Shown: in pieces, positions 6,726 to 10,093 of the stretch
Layout of the letters: the number at the start of each line of letters is the position of its first letter
Position numbering within the stretch: position 1 is the stretch's first letter
Assembly (NCBI GenBank): GCA_020056545.1
Contig: JAGVHM010000198.1
Location: 1 to 10,093, forward strand
Direction of reading: 5' to 3'
Length of the DNA: 10,093 nucleotides
Source of the DNA: a bacterium
GTDB taxonomy: Bacteria; Desulfobacterota; Deferrimicrobia; Deferrimicrobiales; Deferrimicrobiaceae
Notes under the pieces: model-generated
Seen by the model: the letters and a program-made list of their open reading frames with translations, nothing else
Told to the model about the DNA's origin: nothing
Databases searched by the model: none
Position numbers and translations under genes: made by a program

Positions 6726-7948
6726 CAGAGGGGAACCTCGTTCAGCCGGAAGATCGCCATGAACATGGAGAAGACGATGAACCCCACCAGGAGCCCCATA
6801 GCGAGGATGACCGAGGGCTCGAGAAGAATGAGGAACCGCTGCAGGCTTCTGCGGGCGTTCTCTTCGTAGGTGTCGGCGACCGACGAGAGCATTTCCTCGA
6901 GCCGCCCGGTCTCCTCCCCCACCGCTATCATCTGGAGCGCCATCTCGGGGACCGGCGTGGTCTCCGCCAGCGCCCGCGCCACTTTCACTCCCCCCTGAAC
7001 CCGCAGGCGGGCAGCCTCCATCCCCTCGCGGACCGCCTGGTTGCCGCTGACCTCGCGGGCGATCATGAACGCGGAGAGGATCGGAACGCCCCCGGACAGC
7101 AGGGAAGACAGCGAACGCATGATCCGGGAGGTTTCCATCGCCGTTAGGATTCCTCCCACTCCCGGCAAACGCAGCTTCGACCGGTCCCAGTCCCTTCGCG
7201 CTTCCGGGCGTTTCAGGGCGGCGGAGGCCAGGTAATAAAGGAACGCTCCGGCGAGGAGGAGATACAGACCCTGCTCCTTGAGGAACGTGCTCAAGGAGAG
7301 GAGAATGCGCGTGGGCATCGGCAGGGCGATCCGGGAAGCGGCGAACACCGCGACGAACCGGGGGACGACGAACACCAGCAGAAGGACCACCGAAAGGATC
7401 GACGCGACCAGAAGAACCGCCGGGTACAAGAGCGACCCCAGCAGGCTGGCCTGGAAATCCTTCGATCGCTGAAGGAAAAGGCAGACCTGGCCGAGCGCCT
7501 CCTCCATCCGCCCGGTGGCAGCCCCGGCGCTGACCATCTGCACCGTGAACCGGTCGAAGGGGGCGCCGGACGCTTTTTTCATCGCTTCGGCCAGCGAACT
7601 GCCCGAGCGCACTTCCCGAAGAATTTCTCCTGCCGATATTCCCATCGGCTTGCCGCGAAACAGGTCCGCCAGCATTTCCAGGCTCCGGTCCAACGGAACG
7701 CCGGCGACCAGCAGGGTCCGCAAGCCCTGCAGGAAAGGCAGGAGGTCGCGCTTCGTACCCCCCCTTCGGGTCTCCCGCGGAGCCGCTGCGGCGGTTTTCG
7801 CGCCCGGCACCGCGGCAGGCCACACCCGGATGGGCAGGTAACCCATCTCCCGAAGATGCTCCGCGGCACCCCGTTCCTCGGCCGCCTCGACCATCCCTTC
7901 CGAGACGCGGCCGTCCCGGTCGGCCGCACGATACCCGAATACCGCCAT
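6725..7948 (-). CDS. gspF: T2SS inner-membrane platform protein GspF
   Basis: A polytopic inner-membrane protein of 407 residues (usual family length about 400) on which the GspE ATPase is thought to act to drive pseudopilus assembly. The N-terminus (MAVFGYRAADRDGRVSEGMVEA) is the typical GspF/PilC opening, followed by an Ala/Arg-rich linker at about 45-65. Two GspF repeats follow, at about 68-195 and 270-395, each with LRTLLVAGVPLDRSLEML or SSLLSGGVPILSAF and a GxxTGRMEE/EETGRLEE motif. Transmembrane segments lie near 175-197, 226-244 and 377-399. The ATG is 34 nt after the gspE stop with GGGAG about 8 nt upstream. Its stop overlaps gspH, so no gspG lies between them. Confidence 0.96.
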   Translation of the reverse strand: MAVFGYRAADRDGRVSEGMVEAAEERGAAEHLREMGYLPIRVWPAAVPGAKTAAAAPRETRRGGTKRDLLPFLQGLRTLLVAGVPLDRSLEMLADLFRGKPMGISAGEILREVRSGSSLAEAMKKASGAPFDRFTVQMVSAGAATGRMEEALGQVCLFLQRSKDFQASLLGSLLYPAVLLVASILSVVLLLVFVVPRFVAVFAASRIALPMPTRILLSLSTFLKEQGLYLLLAGAFLYYLASAALKRPEARRDWDRSKLRLPGVGGILTAMETSRIMRSLSSLLSGGVPILSAFMIAREVSGNQAVREGMEAARLRVQGGVKVARALAETTPVPEMALQMIAVGEETGRLEEMLSSVADTYEENARRSLQRFLILLEPSVILAMGLLVGFIVFSMFMAIFRLNEVPL

Positions 7949-7982
7949 CGGCCCGACTCCCGAACGCCGGGGACGCGTCGTA

Positions 7983-9674
7983 TCAACCGCTTCGCGTCAC
8001 CCGGAGAACTTCCTCGATCGTGGTGATTCCGGCCTGCGTCTTGTTCCAGCCGTCCTGACGCAGTAGTGTCATCCCGCGGGCGACGGCGCGCTCCCGAATC
8101 GCCCCGGCATCGGCGCGGGCAAGGATCAGGTCCTTGATTCCCTCGTCCACGGGCAGCAGCTCGAAGATACCTATCCTCCCGCGAAAGCCGGTCTCACCGC
8201 AGGCGTCGCACCCTTTCCCGACCCGAAGATCCCCCTGGGCGACGAAGCCCGTCTCCCGCAGGATCTCCTCGCGGAAAGCCTGCGAGATCTCCCGGGGCAC
8301 GGAGCATTTCCCGCAGATCGTCCGTACAAGCCGCTGCGCCAGCACGCCGATGAGCGACGATGGGAGAAGATATTCTTCCACTCCCATTTCCAGCATGCGG
8401 GTGATGGCCCCCGCGGAGTCGTTGGTGTGCAGGGTGGAGAGCACCAGGTGCCCGGTCAGTGCGGAATGGATGGCGATCTCGGCGGTCTCCCTGTCCCGGA
8501 TCTCTCCCACCAGGATCACATCCGGGTCCTGCCGGACGATGGACCGCAGCCCCGACGCGAACGTAAGGCCGATCTGGGGCTTGACCTGTATCTGGTTCAC
8601 GCCGGCGACCTGGTACTCGACCGGGTCCTCGATGGTGATGATCTTGCGCGCGGCGCTCCGGAACTCCTGGAGCGCTCCGTAGAGCGTCGTCGTTTTCCCG
8701 CTTCCAGTGGGACCGGTGACAAGGATCATCCCGTGCGGGACGCTCACCATCCGGCGGAAACGGGTCAGCATGTCCGCCGGGAATCCCAATGCTTCAAGGT
8801 TCAGGGGAACGTTGGCCTGGTCGAGTATCCGGATGACGACGCTCTCGCCGAACAGCGTGGGGACGGTCGAGACCCGGAAATCGATCTCCTGTCCGCCGAT
8901 CCGCAGCTTCACGCGACCGTCCTGTGGGAGGCGGCTCTCCGCGATGTTCAGGCGGGCCATGATCTTGATCCGCGAGATGATCGCCGTCTGGAGCCGCTTC
9001 GGGGGCGACTCGACCTCTTCGAGGATTCCGTCGATGCGGTACCGCACCCGCAGCGTCTTTTCGTACGGTTCCAGGTGAATGTCGCTCGCCCCGCGATCGA
9101 TCCCCCGGGCGATCACATAGTTCACAAGACGTATGATGGGCGCCTCGGACGCCGCGCCGATCAGGCGCTCCACGCGCTCGTCCCCGCCCGTCCGCTCCTC
9201 GCCTTCCTCCCCCACCTGTTCCACCAGCCGCTCCATGGAGGAGGCCCCTTCCCCGTACACCTTCTCGATCGCCTCCCGGATCTCCTCCTCGGTTCCGACC
9301 TGGATATAGACACGGCGGCCGGTCGCCTTTGCTACGGCCTCCCGTGCATCCATGTCCAGCGGGTCCGCCATAGCGACGACGAGCGTCCCGTCTTCCTGGG
9401 AGACCGGCACGATCAGTCTGGCGCGAAGGAACGGGAGAGGAAGGGTCTCGGGAGAAACCTGTCGGACCTCGACCGTCTCCCGGCGGAAGGCAGGTATGCT
9501 GCACATGGTCTCGTACGCCCGGCGCAGCGCCTCCGGCGCCAGAAGTCCCTTCATCACAAGACCTTTGGGGAACGCCGCTCCTTCCGCGCGCGCAAGGGGG
9601 AGAAGCGATTCACGATCTTCGGCGGAAATCGGGAGCGAAGCGAGCAGAGCCTCGTTGAAGGATTGACGGTTCAT
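7983..9674 (-). CDS. gspE: T2SS assembly ATPase GspE
   Basis: The cytoplasmic hexameric ATPase that powers pseudopilus assembly; 563 residues. An N1-type domain is at about 20-90 and an N2 domain at about 175-290 (EAPIIRLVNYVIARGIDRGASDIHLEP, SRLPQDGRVKLRIGG). Nucleotide-binding motifs are all intact: Walker A GPTGSGKT at 321-328, Asp box IITIEDPVEY near 345-354, Walker B DPDVILVGEIRD at 383-394, His box TGHLVLSTLHTN at 407-418. Four cysteines (454, 457, 489, 492; CGKC and CDAC) form the zinc-binding C-domain. That set is shared by GspE and PilB, so the T2SS assignment also leans on the neighbours. The ATG has a G-only ribosome site 4 nt upstream and follows an inverted repeat. It is the first gene of the visible operon, 82 nt after the chelatase-like gene. 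A 32-residue acidic linker (about 142-174) precedes the N2 domain. Confidence 0.96.
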   Translation of the reverse strand: MNRQSFNEALLASLPISAEDRESLLPLARAEGAAFPKGLVMKGLLAPEALRRAYETMCSIPAFRRETVEVRQVSPETLPLPFLRARLIVPVSQEDGTLVVAMADPLDMDAREAVAKATGRRVYIQVGTEEEIREAIEKVYGEGASSMERLVEQVGEEGEERTGGDERVERLIGAASEAPIIRLVNYVIARGIDRGASDIHLEPYEKTLRVRYRIDGILEEVESPPKRLQTAIISRIKIMARLNIAESRLPQDGRVKLRIGGQEIDFRVSTVPTLFGESVVIRILDQANVPLNLEALGFPADMLTRFRRMVSVPHGMILVTGPTGSGKTTTLYGALQEFRSAARKIITIEDPVEYQVAGVNQIQVKPQIGLTFASGLRSIVRQDPDVILVGEIRDRETAEIAIHSALTGHLVLSTLHTNDSAGAITRMLEMGVEEYLLPSSLIGVLAQRLVRTICGKCSVPREISQAFREEILRETGFVAQGDLRVGKGCDACGETGFRGRIGIFELLPVDEGIKDLILARADAGAIRERAVARGMTLLRQDGWNKTQAGITTIEEVLRVTRSG

Positions 9675-9686
9675 GTTTCCCCCCGC

Positions 9687-9713
9687 TGTAATCTTTTATC
9701 TTACCAGATTACA
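9687..9713. promoter_or_regulatory. 8-bp perfect inverted repeat upstream of gspE, possible operator or 5' UTR hairpin
   Basis: TGTAATCT at 9687-9694 is the exact reverse complement of AGATTACA at 9706-9713, with an 11-nt spacer. It is AT-rich against a GC-rich background, and ends 2 nt from the gspE ribosome binding site (9679-9684). The spacer holds TAAGAT on the minus strand (9698-9703), a 4 of 6 match to a -10 box, but no convincing -35 is found 15-18 nt upstream. It could be a repressor site over a promoter or an mRNA hairpin next to the ribosome site. The regulator is unknown. Confidence 0.5.
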
Positions 9714-9756
9714 TGAACACGAAACGGATGGCCGTCTTCTGTATAAAGTGATCCGG

Positions 9757-10093
9757 TCAGGGCCGTCCCGGCTTCTCCACGGCGAATCTTGAGAGCACCG
9801 CGTCCAAACGGCGTCTTCCGGATGCGGTCTCCTCGAACGGGTCTTCCTTGAGCCGATGCGAAAGCGACAGCCGGAAGGAGTCGGCCAGGCACTCCTCGTC
9901 GGGAGTGCCGATCCCCTTCACCGCGGCCAGCGCCTTCGCACACTTGAGGATGGTGATGTCCCCGCGGTGGCCGGCGACCCCCAGGTCGGCGACGACGTCC
10001 ACCACCGCGTCCAGGACGGTCCCGTGGACCTTGATGGAGGAAAGCCGCTCCCGCGCGGAGGCGAGCCGGTCCCGCAGCGTTTCGTCCTCCTTC
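9757..10093 (-). CDS. ChlI/BchI-type AAA+ chelatase ATPase, C-terminal part (N-terminus beyond right edge)
   Basis: The last 111 residues of a protein entering from the right edge. They match the C-terminal helical lid of the magnesium-chelatase ATPase subunit family (ChlI/BchI): a helix with VLDAVVDVVADLGVAGHRGD, where the Arg in GHRGD is the sensor-2-type residue, then ITILKCAKALAAVKGI, then LSLSHRLKEDPFEETASG. The nucleotide-binding part is off-window. The family inserts Mg2+ or Co2+ into tetrapyrroles with partner subunits, or acts as a stand-alone MoxR-like chaperone ATPase with a VWA protein; the fragment cannot tell which. It is on the same strand as the gsp operon and 82 nt ahead of gspE, with no clear terminator between, so read-through is possible though functional linkage is not implied. 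Confidence 0.82.
   Translation of the reverse strand, partial: KEDETLRDRLASARERLSSIKVHGTVLDAVVDVVADLGVAGHRGDITILKCAKALAAVKGIGTPDEECLADSFRLSLSHRLKEDPFEETASGRRRLDAVLSRFAVEKPGRP

Noticed and set aside
6252..7823. 523-codon minus-strand frame that includes gspH and extends into gspF
   Set aside because: Only the last 157 codons resemble a protein family; the upstream part is a shadow of gspF, and a good prepilin leader starts at the ATG at 6725.
8427..9716. 429-codon plus-strand open frame antisense to gspE
   Set aside because: It lies entirely over gspE, whose motifs are intact; the product shows no recognisable domain and is Arg/His/Asp/Leu-rich as expected of a GC-rich antisense frame.
9675..9756. 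Intrinsic terminator between the chelatase-like gene and gspE
   Set aside because: The only inverted repeat here is AT-rich with no GC stem followed by a U tract, and it abuts the gspE ribosome site.
1..10093. CRISPR array, tRNA, rRNA, insertion sequence or attachment site
   Set aside because: No regularly spaced repeats with unique spacers, no tRNA-like cloverleaf sequence, no transposase and no long terminal inverted repeats were seen; coding is continuous.

Overview
The window is almost entirely one long minus-strand operon for a type II secretion system (T2SS, general secretory pathway). In transcription order, right to left, I read gspE, gspF, gspH, gspI, gspJ, gspK, gspL, gspM, gspC and gspD. 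gspD runs off the left edge. Upstream of gspE, on the same strand and cut by the right edge, is the C-terminal end of a ChlI/BchI-type AAA+ chelatase ATPase. I support no gene on the plus strand. The DNA is GC-rich with strong third-position bias, so the other frames carry many long shadow ORFs. Every stretch over 300 bases is coding.

The secretin makes the host a Gram-negative bacterium. High GC, a PilM/PilN-like GspL, a PilO-like GspM, a GspC placed just before gspD, and a BchI-like neighbour suggest a deltaproteobacterial lineage (Desulfuromonadota/Desulfobacterota-like). That placement is inference; I cannot name a genus.

The genes are packed tightly. Stop and start codons overlap (ATGA or TGATG) at F/H, H/I, J/K, L/M and M/C. 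Gaps are 3 to 4 nt at I/J and K/L, 34 nt at E/F and 18 nt at C/D. The products form one envelope-spanning machine. GspE is the cytoplasmic ATPase. GspF, GspL and GspM form the inner-membrane platform. GspH, I, J and K are minor pseudopilins of the periplasmic pseudopilus. GspC links the platform to the outer-membrane secretin GspD. The major pseudopilin GspG and the prepilin peptidase GspO are not in the window, and no secreted substrate is recognisable.

Points worth a second look: gspG is missing from its usual place between gspF and gspH; a 33-bp (11-codon) tandem repeat sits in the gspI leader, with a related copy in the gspJ leader and a competing GTG start after the gspI repeats; an 8-bp perfect inverted repeat lies against the gspE ribosome binding site; the GspL-GspM-GspC platform looks like type IV pili; proline-rich tails flank the GspC-GspD interaction modules; and an 8-base homopolymer lies near the end of gspC, where a one-base change would create an ATGA overlap with gspD. 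I see no wholly new system. This is a recognisable T2SS with an unusual composition.
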